Of a DNA stretch of 64,000 nucleotides, positions 1-10,793 are shown one piece after another. Source of the DNA: Buddleja alternifolia (Eukaryota; Streptophyta; Magnoliopsida; Lamiales; Scrophulariaceae); NCBI GenBank assembly GCA_019426215.1, contig CM033393.1, forward strand, positions 24,368,591-24,432,590, in the 5' to 3' direction. A program made the translations under genes and the position numbers. Within the stretch, counting starts at the first letter, position 1. The number at the start of each line of letters is the position of its first letter. The notes under the pieces are model-generated. The model did not search any database. It was not told the origin of the DNA and worked only from the letters and a program-made list of their open reading frames with translations.

Positions 1-507
1 TTATACATTCATTAGTGATAAGCAAAAGGGGTTGATTCCAACATTTCATACTGTGTTTCCAGGGGTTGACAATAGGTATGATGCTAGGCATTTGTTTGGG
101 AATATGAAAACAAGTGTTGGGTTTAAAGAATTAGCATACATACATGCTCTGTAGAATGCTGCTTTCCTAATTTTGAGGCGAGGATGAAAAAAATTGGGGA
201 GTTAGATGAGAGGACTTTGGAGTGGTTTGATGATAAGCCTCCTAGCCAATGGAACAAGTCACATGTTAGCAGTTTCCCAAAGTGTGACATGCTGTTAAAA
301 AATGTTTGTGAGTCATTTAACAGCAGTATTCTTGAGGTTAGAGAGAAACCAGTAAACACTATGCTTGAGTGGATGAGAGAATACTTAATGACTTGACCAG
401 GTTAACTGAAAATAAAGACAGGGTAACAAAAAAATGGGGTAATAAGAAAGTGTGTCCAAAAATCAGGAAAATTCTAAACAAAAACATGGAGAAGGCTGGA
501 GATTGCA
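1..507 (+). pseudogene. MULE (Mutator-like) transposase, part 1: catalytic-domain 3' portion and following region
   Basis: Cut-and-paste DNA transposase of the MuDR superfamily, nuclear. The reading starts mid-gene at the window edge with an ISDKQKGLIP-like segment and a FPGVDNRYDARHL-like segment, both typical of the MULE transposase domain. It continues with CDMLLKNVCESFN and KPVNTMLEW, the usual CD-LLNN-CESFN and KPI-TMLEW signatures. Damage: a TAG at 152-154 where the family has Trp, a missing base near 172, and a frameshift near 393 after REYLM, beyond which the frame carries on with a TRLTENKDR-like stretch. It stops at 507, where LTR S1 is inserted. The gene resumes at 3268. The upstream part lies outside the window. 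Identification is firm; function is certainly lost. Confidence 0.9.
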
Positions 508-1120
508 TGTAGCGTCCACCGACCACCTGGTGGCCCGCCACACTGCGATGCCAGCTCGATCCAGGAGAGCGTTCTTTCTCGAGCCAGCGCTAAGCGTCAG
601 AACTATACCAATCTGCTGAAACTAAAAAATTTCATTCCAATTAAACCAACAATACATTCTTCATCAGTCTTACACAATTCAACAAGAACCCTATCAATTA
701 CAGATCTCCAAGCCAAAATATATACATACCCAATCGTACATCCCAAAACATCACTCCCTTTAATAGCAACAAACCAATGTTTCCTTTACTCCTCAATTCT
801 CCCTTTGTATCCTACATACTAAACTTATCTAAAAAGGAAGAAAGAAGAAGGGGTGAGTCCGAATGACTCAGTGAGGTAGGTTAACGGGTTGCTTTACCTT
901 TATCATTGAAACGAAATCTGCAGCGGAAGATTACAAGAGAAGCGAGATTACACTTATCGAGTAAATCATTGGAGAAAACAAACAATCAGAACGATGAATA
1001 TCAATCACGATACATATAAATGAATAACACATATACTCTAGATTTATGTCATATGATTCTGTTCCGTCTCCCCACTGTCCCATGCCAGCGGGAGATTTCA
1101 CACCTTTTGAGATTTGCAAA

Positions 1121-1480
1121 TGTCGGGATTCTAGTGGTGGCTCCTATGGGTTTAAGAGGTGGCCCCCGCCGTCGCGTGGCACTTTGTCCCGTACAGCACT
1201 TAGCTCCCTTCAGTCTGCGAACTTTCCAAGTGTCGGGATTCAAGATGTGGCTCCTACTGGTTTAAGAGGTGGCCCCCGCCGTCGCGTGGCACTTTGTCCC
1301 GTATAGCACTTAGCTCCCTTCACTTTACCTTTAAGAGTCAAAGCTTTAGACCAAGAAAAGGACACATCGAGGATGGATTCCGGACATTAGGATTCTAGTG
1401 GTGGCTCCTACCGGTTCAAGAGGTGGCCCCCGCCGTCGCGTGGCACTTTATCCCGCATAGCACTTAGCTCCTTTAGCCGA
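1121..1480. repeat. Three imperfect GC-rich direct repeats inside S1
   Basis: Each unit contains ggattc, then gtggctcct, then an identical 20-base core gaggtggcccccgccgtcgc (starting at 1156, 1266 and 1420), and a tail gtcccg-a-agcacttagctc. The spacing is about 110 then 154 bases. The block is far richer in GC than the rest of S1. Short GC-rich subrepeats are common in plant LTRs. ORFs that run through this block are repeat artefacts. Confidence 0.85.
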
Positions 1481-2933
1481 CGGAGTAGAACCAAGGAATA
1501 CAATGGTCTCAATGTGATAAGAAAGATATTGACTCGATATTCGTATGATAAGACTCACGGGAATTGACAACGATTAGACCGAAGACCATTTCGAGACAAA
1601 ACATGTACCATAAACATGAAAAGGATAATGTCGAGAATTACGAGATATTGATTGGAGCGGGATACTTAAGAACTTACATTCATCAATAAGCAATCATCAA
1701 GATATTGATAAAATAGTCGCAGAACGAAACAAGGAAATAACAATTAGGTAAAGCAATTAAAAAATATCAAGGGAAAGAGAAACCCTCAATGTTACAACTC
1801 GATGTCGTCCCCTTGTGTCTCGTCTAAACCACAATCTATCCTGCTGTCCAAATACACCGTCATATTCTTAACTTATAATACTTTATAATCCAACCAAATA
1901 CAACAAATTATATCATACTATCCAAACAAATAGGCAATTAAGTTCAAACAAACCTCCTTATGTGCGCAATATACTTCAACAATTTTTAAAACAATCTCGG
2001 AATGAAATTCCCTTCTAAATTTTTTCAGGATATTCGAAAGGACGCTGGAAAAGTCTACCTAATTTTTCCAGATTTAACTTCCTTGTCAAATTGGGGATTC
2101 GATCAACGAAACAGGACCGTCCCGACCGATTTTTTCAGAACAGACACCTTACATTCAAATATTTTTGTAAAATCCCCTGTTTACTGAAAATTTCTGAACT
2201 TTATATGACGTCTCTATAACATATGTATACAGCTACTGTAAAATGTTTAGAGTAAACCAAAATTTCCAGGTACACGAAATATCCTCAAAAACAGAAACAA
2301 TTTTCAATTCCGCCGAACAGACTGGCGATTTTGTTCAACGATTTTTAGAAAATTCCAAAAACCTCTAATCCTTACCAAATTTTTCAGAGAGATTTAATAC
2401 ACAATCAAGGCATTCCAGAAAATTTTTCATAATCAAACTCAAAAGTTTAGGCACCTCATTACAGTTTTAAACTTAACTTCAGAAACTGAAAGTTCCAAAA
2501 AAAAACTGAACATCATGCCATTGAAGTTAACTAAAATACATATATATGATATGATACTCTCAATTCCAGGTCATATACAGCTTGAACTACATTTAGTCTA
2601 CAACATATTCATGCAAAAGAAATAATTAATTACCATATACCTTAAGAGAAAGAAGAAAGGATGATGCTTCCTCCTACTGGATTTTCTTTCTCCAGCTTTT
2701 CATGTATTTGAGGTGAGATAGGAGCTGATTTTCAGAGAGTTTTCAGGCGTGGTGATGAGTGAGGTTGAAGTCTGAATTGGTGTATATATGGAGGTGTTGG
2801 TCAAAAAGGTAGAGAAAAAATAAATGGAGATTAATCCTCCATGGGCCACGTTTTTAGGCAAGATGAGATGTGATTAACTTAATTTGCCACCTCCTAATCT
2901 TCCTCCCCTATTAGTGCATGTGGCTGTACGAAT

Positions 2934-3066
2934 ATATATATATATATATATGTGCATGTGTTTGTGCCTATATATATGTAGGTAGGTATGGACACATTTA
3001 AATTTTAGTAATATACAATTGATAAAGGTAAATCTATATATACATATGTATACATATATATACATA
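2934..3066. repeat. TA/TATG-rich simple sequence
   Basis: Low-complexity tracts of alternating ta and tatg (around 2934-2952, 2970-2980 and 3038-3066) near the right end of S1. They are microsatellite-like, with no coding signal. Confidence 0.75.
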
Positions 3067-3267
3067 TGCCTTAAATGATATAATGCATCAACTATTCCAC
3101 AATGAGATGCAAATATTTCACATATAGATATAATAATAGTAAATTATTTTTGGTCGAACACACATTGCTAAAATTGAATAAATTACAAAATTTAATTAGC
3201 GGTAATTATAATGTCTACCTTCGCTTCTACGAAATTAGGAACTGAGAATATTGGGTGTTACAACTCA

Positions 3268-3325
3268 TTTCTATTCAGTCAAATAATTGGAATTATAAGG
3301 CTTCATGTTTTTATGATAGTTCTAG
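3268..3325 (+). pseudogene. MULE transposase, part 2 (small island between two LTR insertions)
   Basis: About 58 bases of the MULE gene survive between S1 and S2. The frame reads through NNWNYKASCFYDSS and joins directly to RYIVNL at 5456, which matches the stretch just ahead of the SWIM zinc finger in MULE transposases. This island fixes the ends of both flanking insertions. The last five bases, tctag (3321-3325), are the left copy of the S2 target duplication. Confidence 0.85.
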
Positions 3326-5450
3326 TATTAGTGTTAGTGCCCGGAAAGCCAATAGGTTGCAAAATATTGTAACACTATAAGACAGTCTTGTTTTCCTTTA
3401 TATCATTGATAAAATGACATTCTTTATTATGTATTCCTTTATGTATTAAATATGTAATAAAGTCCCCTGGATCACATAGAGCTAAGAAGGATGATTACAC
3501 ATTGGGAATAGTGACCATGGAATATGCTCGAATGGCTGTGATCCTAAATTCTATTCCAAGTCATAGAATCATTGAGATAGGGATATCAATGATTCGTTAA
3601 GGCTTGCTTGTATGTAATTTTCCATTTGTGGAGTATCTCGTTCCATGGATACTGGCCGGGGACCTATGCACATATGAAGCTCCACATTGTGGATGACTGG
3701 ACTGAACTGCCCCACTGGGAATTCATATTAGTGTCTGTGTTGAATATGAATTCCCAAGGTCACGTAGGCATATGATGATCCTTACTACTTGAGGAATAAT
3801 GGCTGCTCAAGCATATAACCCACTACACTTTTATTTAGATCATGATTCCAGGAGAATCACAAATGAGCTATTTTGGGTGTAGTCTGGTTATAAAGCTTGA
3901 CAAGTGGTACCGAAAAAAGACTTGTCTCTGATCTGAGGATCAGTAAATCTCCTATGCTTTCTTGAAAATGAATGACTTAGGAATCTCTGGCCAGAGTCTG
4001 TCGATGAGAAGGAAGATGGTCCTTGCTCAGTTGACAAAAGTCATCATTTACCAAAAAAATAGTCATATGATTAAATTAATGGGATTTCGACTGATAACCA
4101 AGTCCTAGATTTAATTGGGAGATCTGATAGAAGGATGAGACATATGCTACGATTGTGATCTAGAAAGGTCTACTTAAAGTCATTCAAGTCTAGGGGTTGA
4201 GTCGACGTTGCTAGATATCGAACTCTATCTATAGAAGTTATGAATTATGTGATGATTAATTCATAACCGAATTATTATTTGGTATAATAATCAATTAAGC
4301 TAATTAATAGATTATTGAGCCATTTGGAATTAATTAATTCATAACTAAGAAAGAATTAATTAATTAATTGTGCAATATTTTAATTAAGTGTAGAACTTAA
4401 TGAATTAGAGCTTTTTAATTAATCATAAGAATAATTAATTAATGGGTGAAGCCCAAGGGATTTATTAATTGAAAGCCCAATTAATAAATATTGAGAGTTT
4501 GATTTTAATTGGTCATTTAGATGAATTAAATTAAATAAAGGGTTGAAATAAAATTATTGGAAGAAAATTTAGGTAAATTAATCGAATGCCCAATTGAGAA
4601 TTCTTGATAATTTGAATTTAATTGGTCATTTAGATTAATTGAATTAAATTAAATAAAGGATTGAAATAAAATTGTTGGAAGAAAATTTAAATAAGAAAAT
4701 AAAAGATTAGGATTTTTGAAGGAAAATTTAGTATAAGGAATTAGGATTCCTATTTCTTAGGGAATTAGAGTCCTAAGTTTTAGTTGGAAAGGGATTAGCT
4801 TAATCCCTAAGAAATAAGGAAGGAAGAGTTTTAATCCTAATGAGATTAGGAATTAAAGACTCCAAATTTTCTTACAACTAAGAGGGGTGGTCGAAATTCC
4901 TCCCTATAAATAGGGTAGAATTTTCCACCAACATACACACAACAATTTCAAGAGAGAAATTGAAAATTCCAAGCTTCATACATGTCTGCAATTTTTGAAA
5001 ATCCCCACAAAATTCTTTGAGTTTTTTCCTTAGTTCTTGTGTTCATTAATACACAAGTAGGTACTATCATATATTCCACCACCCGAAACACATATGCCTC
5101 AACCGTTGTAGTTAGGTTGCTAGCTCAATAACAAAAATCGAGAGAAACATTCAAGGTGTGGATACACTCTTAGAGGAATGACACTTGGAGTGCTAAGGAG
5201 ACCAACCCGGATAAAGAGAAAGTCGAGCCGGACATGCGCTAGGAGGAATCAAGCCGACGAGTTAAACTAAAAATTCAAGTTGGAATTTTAGTATGGATTA
5301 TATTAAAATATTTAATCCGGTGGTAAGTTTATGTGATATAAATTTAATTATGCATAAAATTCAAGGCTTAGTTCGGGTGAATCTTTGATAAAAGTTTGAA
5401 ATTCTGTTTCCGCTTCGAGATGTCACCCGAGGGTCTAGCCGATCCTAACA
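3326..5450 (+). mobile_element. S2: solo LTR, Ty1/copia-type, related to the LTRs of Cop-C and Cop-D
   Basis: Insertion with a perfect 5-bp target duplication tctag (3321-3325 and 5451-5455), confirmed by the MULE frame reading straight across when the insert is removed. It begins tattagtgttagtgcccgg and ends gatcctaaca; the canonical TG start would be 3332, so six extra bases sit at the left end. It has no PBS, PPT or coding. Stretches such as agatcacat/gatcacatgg, tctggccaga and tcattcaagtc resemble the Cop-D 3' LTR at 55638 and the Cop-C LTR. A TATA box at 4904-4912 supports plus orientation. It probably arose by LTR-LTR recombination of a full element. Confidence 0.8.
4904..4912 (+). promoter_or_regulatory. 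TATA box of S2
   Basis: ctataaata sits in the right third of the LTR, followed by a short purine/AC-rich stretch and a polyadenylation-like AT region, as expected for the U3/R junction of a plant LTR. Confidence 0.55.
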
Positions 5451-5905
5451 TCTAGATACATTGTCAATTTGCATACTCATTCTTGATCTTGTAGAAAATG
5501 GAACTTGAGTGGCATTCCATGCAAACATGGTATGAGTGCTACTTGTGATGGCATGAGTGCTACTTGTGATCAAGCCCTTGACTCTGAGGACTTTATCCAT
5601 GACTATTACAGTGTCAATACAGTGTACCAACATGCAATACTTCCAGTTAATGGCCAAAGGTTATGGCCAAAAGTGGTTACATATACCACCTTTACCTCCA
5701 AAATTTGGGAGAAGGGCAGGAAGGCCAGTGCAAGAAGGATGGAGCCAGATGAGCCAATGTCCAAGGGGAAGAGAAGGCAGAGAGGTAAAAAGCCAGTCAC
5801 ACTTGAAAAGCAGAAATATATAGTGAAATGCCACCATTGTGGCGAACAAGGCCATAACAAAAAAGGATGTGGGAAGAAAAGAGATGAGATGGTGAAAAAA
5901 TAAGT
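5451..5905 (+). pseudogene. MULE transposase, part 3: SWIM zinc finger and CCHC zinc knuckle
   Basis: After the target duplication the frame reads RYIVNL, then a SWIM finger (CxC...GIPCKH). The first Cys of CxC is a TGA stop at 5484-5486. Next come the usual YSVNTVYQHAI- and LWPKV-like segments, a basic linker, and a zinc knuckle CHHCGEQGHNKKGC (about 5828-5870). A 21-bp tandem duplication (5529-5570) repeats GMSATCD directly after GIPCKH. The coding stop is TAA at 5901-5903, although a GT at this point may instead start an intron leading to the downstream exon modules. Domain order matches plant MuDR-type transposases, in which SWIM binds DNA and the knuckle binds nucleic acid. The gene is dead. 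Confidence 0.9.
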
Positions 5906-6589
5906 AATGCTTGTGTTTATTTTCTTATATGTTTTTAACTGTATTTTCTTATGTATTTATCAATGTTCTTATACATTTCACAAGGACAATTGCTGCTGCA
6001 TCTAATATGGAAGGAGAAACTGCAACAACTATTCAAATAGTGAGCTTATTTATGTGCTTATTTGTTGAAGTGTTTTATTATGCCCTTGTTTTGCTTGTCA
6101 TGTTCTTTTATTGCGATACTACAGGAAACTACAAGTGCTACTGTAGCGTCCATGGGAAAAGGATGAGGCGCACCACCACAAACAAGGACAAATGTAAATG
6201 TAAGTACAATTCATAAGTGCTTTAATATATTTCATAAATTTTTATATACACTTTTTCAACTTATGTCTAATGTTCTTACACGGGTAACTCAAAGAAGCAT
6301 AAAGTACTACTGCAGCTTCCACATGAAGAGGAATAGGTTCACCAAGCCAATTAAGGACAAATGTGCATGTAAGTACCATTTATAATGCCTTAAGTACAGT
6401 TCCTAAACTCTTAATTGCACTTTCTCAGCTTATATCTAATGTTCTTACATAGGTAACTCAAAGAGGAAGATGAAGAGGAAGAGGTGCACCAAACCAATCA
6501 AGGACAACTATGAGAAGCACAAGTATAAGTGCACCAACAAAGACTAAAACAAATTTGAGTGTAAGTACAATTAAAAAAACCCTCAATTA
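5906..6589 (+). pseudogene. MULE 3' exons: tandem Lys/Cys-rich exon-intron modules
   Basis: Downstream of the zinc knuckle a small unit repeats: exon beginning after tacag or acatag, reading KYYC/YKCYC-S-H-KR...T..KDKC, then a donor tgtaagtac and an AT-rich intron ending in tctaatgttcttacatag. Probable exons are about 6125-6198, 6285-6370 and 6454-6560; a fourth lies at 22557-22611 beyond Cop-A. The last intron here is where Cop-A inserted. An additional upstream exon with IAAASNMEGETATTIQI may lie at 5988-6040. The modules are basic and cysteine-containing. I know no named domain for them. Splicing is inferred from GT-AG signals only. Confidence 0.6.
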
Positions 6590-7862
6590 TGTTAAGTATA
6601 TGCCTTAGATGCCAATGAGGACAAATAGATTGTATAGGGTATCTAATTATGTTGTACGAATTTATCATCAATAAAAGGCATTTATTCTTTTGTTCATTCA
6701 AAACTTCATGACAATAATAAGTATAAACAAGTAGTCCATGTGTATCAAGGTTGACTCTTCTCCCTTTATGGAGTAAAGAAGTGGCACGGGGAGAGTCCGA
6801 CACCTGATCACTTAAAAGGATTCGCAAGTCAAGGAATCTTAATTGGGCATTAAGATTCGACTTGTACGACACATGCTCTGACAAAGAGTGCCAGTCGAAC
6901 ACTATGGGATAGTGAGTGCACATGTCATAGATATATCAATAGAATTGATATATTCGAACGCGACTCGTCGTAATCTGATCACATGGGTATGTACTTAGTT
7001 ACTGTCAATGATTGGATTACTGATCATGATAGTATGCATGAGCCTGAGACCTGAGGGGTCATGATCAATGTACTTGTGCTGTTGAATCTGTTACAAGAGT
7101 AGTTAGGCCCAAATCACCCTTTGGTGGGGCCGACCTCGAAGTGTGATCTCAATTAGTCAAGTAGCACTTGTGAAATGATAGCCAAGATGGGATTCACTGA
7201 TAGTAAACGAGAAAGTATCCCGTGTGATCATAGGCAAATGAAATTATAAGTCTTGGGCCAAAGCAATGAAACTAACTTATGTAAGACATGGAGGGTAGTT
7301 TGGTAATTTCATTTTGCTATGATCTAATGCATAGTATCAAGTATTGTGCGTTTGACATAAACCATGACTCTCACTTGATCGGGATACGTCAGTGAAAGGC
7401 TTATACTCATATGGTATTTATGATCCAGAAGTTCGTAAATGATGCAATCATTTTGTACTCGATTAGGGTTACAACGTGAGTCCACGGGACTAGCTAGGTG
7501 ACACTCACATCCTTTGGTATCCTCTCATTGTCAATCGAGATGAACCTAAAGAGTCACGCTATAAGAAATAAGTAGGATCTTTTTGTGTAAATAATTTATC
7601 TTTTAGAAAAATAAATTAAATTGGACGGAGTGATTTAATTGATAAATCAATAATTCAGATATTTAATTCAATTAAATTACTTGAATTTAATTAATTAATT
7701 GGAATTAATTAATTATATATATATATTTATTTGAACTAGGTTTGAATTAAATATATATTAAACGATAGACTAAGTTGATTAGGCCAACTTAGCCCATCAT
7801 AGGCGTCCAGTGAGGGCCTAGGAGGCGCGCCACACAGTTTTAGGGTTTGAGGATTATTTAAT
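6590..7862 (+). repeat. Cop-A 5' LTR, left part
   Basis: It starts tgttaagtatatgcc, matching tgttaggtatatgcc at 20893, and stays alignable with the 3' LTR throughout. It is interrupted after ggattatttaat by Ath-N. It contains the block agttaggcccaaatcaccc-tttgg (around 7100-7150) that recurs in S3, S4 and S5. The last five bases, ttaat, are the left target duplication of Ath-N. Confidence 0.92.
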
Positions 7863-9120
7863 TGACACGCTAGAACCTAACGTGCTTTGGATAGCAAGAG
7901 TACTAGTCGCGATAGTAATAAAAGTGGACAAAAATAAGTCCGGGTTGTGGAACCACGGAGACTTGGATTTTTAATTTCTGATTTTCAAAAAGGTAAAAGA
8001 CACTTAAAGTAAAGCGGGACTAAAACAATTGTAAACGAAGGACCAAAGGAGGGAACAAGCTATGGATTAAACTTCACATATGATAAAATGACCAAGGCAC
8101 ATGCTACAACCAAATCTACCCGTCAATTTATATGGGTTACTCCTTGAATTATTAGACTCCTATTGCTTTGGTGGAAACTCCTAAATTAATTATTACGCGA
8201 TGTATCGGCTCATAACAATCCTATGATTAGTTGACGGTTCTCTAAATATGTTTATCCGAGAATCTAATCAAAAATCACGCATTAACGTTCTAGAGCTTCC
8301 CCGAATAAATCCGGCTAACAACACCCGGGAATCTTTACCTATTTCTAGGAGCGATCCCTCATTTATTTCGGGTGATGTGTTAATTCCCTTGCACCCTAAT
8401 CTATCTTCTCTCGAACAACTAGATTAGGCAAGATAGCAAGCATATGGTGATCAAACACATGATTGACATAAAAGCATAGAATTAACACACAAAGCAATAA
8501 GAGAATTAATACAAAAAGTAACTTCACATATCTTGACTCATAAATTGGCCTTCACATGGCCTTAGTCTCACAAATTTAGCTCATAATCAGTAACATAGAA
8601 GATCCTAATGTAGTCATATACATAATCATAGACAAGTATGTAATGAAAAACATATGAAAACTCCCTATATTGCTTGATTGATGATGTATCTGAGTCGAGA
8701 GCTTCAATCCCAAGCTAGATCTCCTTCTTAGCCTCTTAGAGTTGATGAAGAATGGCCCAAAACCCAGCAAATCGCCCTCAATCTCCAGATTTCGAACCCT
8801 TCAAATGAATTGAAAACTCCTATTTATACATTCCAAAATCTGTTATTGCGGCGCCTAGGCGGGCGTCGATTGGCGCCTAGGCGGGCGCTTCAGAACATTG
8901 ATTTTTCTCTGGCTGGGTGGTGCCTGGGCGGGCGTTTCAGAAGCCAGAGCAAAGTGGATGAAACGAGTTGTCTTTTTCCCTTTTCTTCGTCCATCGTCGC
9001 TTACTACCTGAAATCACTTCACACACATATTAAACGCACGAGTGGCACGAAATAAACCGTATACGAGCCTAAATTGTCATTAAAAGGGCCTAAAAACTTA
9101 TGCAAAAATGACTCCTATCA
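7863..9120 (-). repeat. Ath-N 3' LTR (left copy)
   Basis: 1258 bp; on the minus strand it begins TGATAGGAGTC and ends GTGTCA. Compared with the right copy it lacks about 118 bases in the GC-rich section (8848-8940), where copies of ggcgcctaggcgggcg sit in direct repeat. This fits a deletion between repeats or slippage. The small ORFs at 8576-8770 and 8810-9055 are LTR sequence. Confidence 0.93.
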
Positions 9121-9137
9121 AACCCCCCAAACTTATC
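9121..9137 (-). promoter_or_regulatory. Ath-N polypurine tract
   Basis: On the minus strand AAGTTTGGGGGGTT directly precedes the 3' LTR start TGATAGG. This is the expected plus-strand DNA synthesis primer. Two similar tracts occur farther inside, at 10353-10367 and 10421-10435. Confidence 0.8.
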
Positions 9138-10352
9138 ACTTGCTCGACCTCGAGTAAGAGAAGGCATAGGATTCGAGCTCATCATCAAACACAGGGAGGT
9201 AAAAGAAAAGAAACTGCACAATTCACTTCGTGGAGCAAACAGTTGCATTTAGCGGATGCAACAAGCCTTTGAACCCTTGAGTTACCCCAAAGGACGAGTT
9301 ATAGTCTCGTGAGGGTTTGCAGACGATCTACCCACTAAATCGAAAAATTTCAACCCCGATCACTCAACGTAAATTACAATGATTAATAAAACACAATTGT
9401 ATGAATTCACCTGTTTAAGCTCAAGTTACATATATATACACGTCACCCACTTGCTCATGTTACGCCTTAACATCGAAAAGATCATCCTAAGGGTGTAGTG
9501 TGGTAAAATCTCAAGTATTATAGTCGAGTGGCATTCTTACCACTTTTCACGCATTAATCCCATATTTATCAACTTTTGATTAGTCACATGGTATGAGAAT
9601 TAAATACAACTTCATAGCCACTAAGAAAAATTCATCACTTCATTCCACTTTCGACTTTAACTAATGCACTTTCAACTCGAAACATTAGAGGCTAGACCAT
9701 GTGCAATGTTTGATCCTCTTAGGCTTTCTATGACACCCTTGTAACGAGCTTTAGGCCAATAACTCCCAAACCAGACGACTTTAGGGTATCAAGTGTAGAG
9801 ACACTCCTAAGGGCTTAATCGCTCGAGTGTCAAAAGCCACAAAATCAAACTAGGTCCTTATTCACTTAACACTTGCATTGGCTTGAGCTTAGCTCAAATT
9901 AGCATAATAGTACAGTATTCTAGGCATGGTGCTCTTCGCCCCCAGTATCTATTAAGCCTGACTTTTGCAGTCATACCAATGTTCAACCTCTTTTTATTAT
10001 AATTAAGCATACAAAGTTAACGTTCTCAACTCATAACACATGTGAAAATTCTAAGTTGATATTTTCGGGATCAAGCCTTTAATTGTTTCAAAATGGTTTC
10101 CCACTCAATGCCTCTACCCTTGATTTATGTGCGTATGTGAAACATCTTAAAGATAATCTAGTCATGTTTAGGGTCCCACAAGCAAGGAACTATGTGTATA
10201 GCCATTAAAAACCAAATTGATAGAGAAAACATACCATGTATTCAAATTAACCATGCTCAATGCCTCAAGTGAAGGGTTGAAATTCTATCCAAAAAATTGT
10301 TATGCTTGAATTTTCACAAAAAATAGTACAAAACACATGCAATAGTAACGAT

Positions 10353-10435
10353 TCCCCCAAACTTGAGCTAAAAACAAGATCACATGACACATAAGATTAA
10401 TAAGCGCTACTCATACCATCACCCCCCAAACTTAA
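10353..10435 (-). repeat. Two extra PPT-like tracts in Ath-N
   Basis: tcccccaaacttgag (10353-10367) and accccccaaacttaa (10421-10435) repeat the ccccccaaactt core of the functional PPT at 9121. On the element's sense strand they read AAGTTTGGGGG. Confidence 0.6.
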
Positions 10436-10730
10436 ACTCAACATTGTCCTCAATGTTGACTCAATCATACACACTCAAAAAGGGGGTAAACGAGAGTACT
10501 TACAACAAGGGTGCTAAAAAGCAACCCTTAATCACGTGAGATCCACTCCAAGCTCAAATCCACAATGAAAGATCTCCAATGCAAAACTCGGCTACTACAT
10601 GTTATGTACTCAAAATACAAACCATCAAGACTCAAAGAGAAGCATGCCAAAAGTGCATGCTTGAACATAACATAAAGAAACAAACTAAACGAGACAAAAA
10701 CGAAAGCAAAAAGAAAAGAAAACTTACAAA

Positions 10731-10748
10731 CTTGGGTTGCCTCCCAAG
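10731..10748. other. Small hairpin downstream of the Ath-N protease stop
   Basis: cttgggttgcctcccaag pairs 6 bases (cttggg with cccaag) around a 6-base loop. It lies about 45 bases past the protease stop on the sense (minus) strand, where it reads CTTGGGAGGCAACCCAAG. A structural or 3'-end role is possible but unproven. Confidence 0.5.
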
Positions 10749-10793
10749 AAGCGCTTGTTTATAGTCATTAGCTTGACTTTTGTGCTTTAAGGT

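Larger units (their letters stand above)
508..3262 (-). mobile_element. S1: probable Ty3/gypsy-type solo LTR inside the MULE gene
   Basis: The segment starts tgtagcgtcc and ends gggtgttaca, inverted termini like the TGTAACACCC...GGGTGTTACA ends of many plant chromovirus LTRs. It contains no gag or pol coding. The MULE reading frame fixes the ends: codons GAT TGC A before 508 continue as TTT CT from 3268, leaving exactly 5 extra bases (3263-3267). Those should copy ttgca (503-507) but read actca, so the target duplication is decayed or the event was not simple. Minus orientation is inferred from the TGTAACACCC start and a TATA-like run at about 2780-2795 on the reverse strand. About 2.75 kb. 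A solo LTR is the best reading; another non-coding insertion is possible. Confidence 0.6.
9138..10793 (-). other. Ath-N non-coding interior between protease and PPT
   Basis: About 1.65 kb, AT-rich, with no reading frame longer than chance and no RT, integrase or envelope motif. It holds two extra PPT-like tracts and, next to the protease stop, an 18-base hairpin (10731-10748). This is the space where pol would lie in an autonomous relative. Confidence 0.75.

Noticed and set aside
1020..1306. ORFs with repeated RGGPRRRVALCPV
   Set aside because: Translation of the S1 tandem repeats; open in several frames and on both strands.
5911..6216. 101-aa Phe/Val-rich ORF as a membrane protein
   Set aside because: It runs across AT-rich MULE introns and exon modules with GT-AG signals; hydrophobicity comes from T-rich intron sequence.
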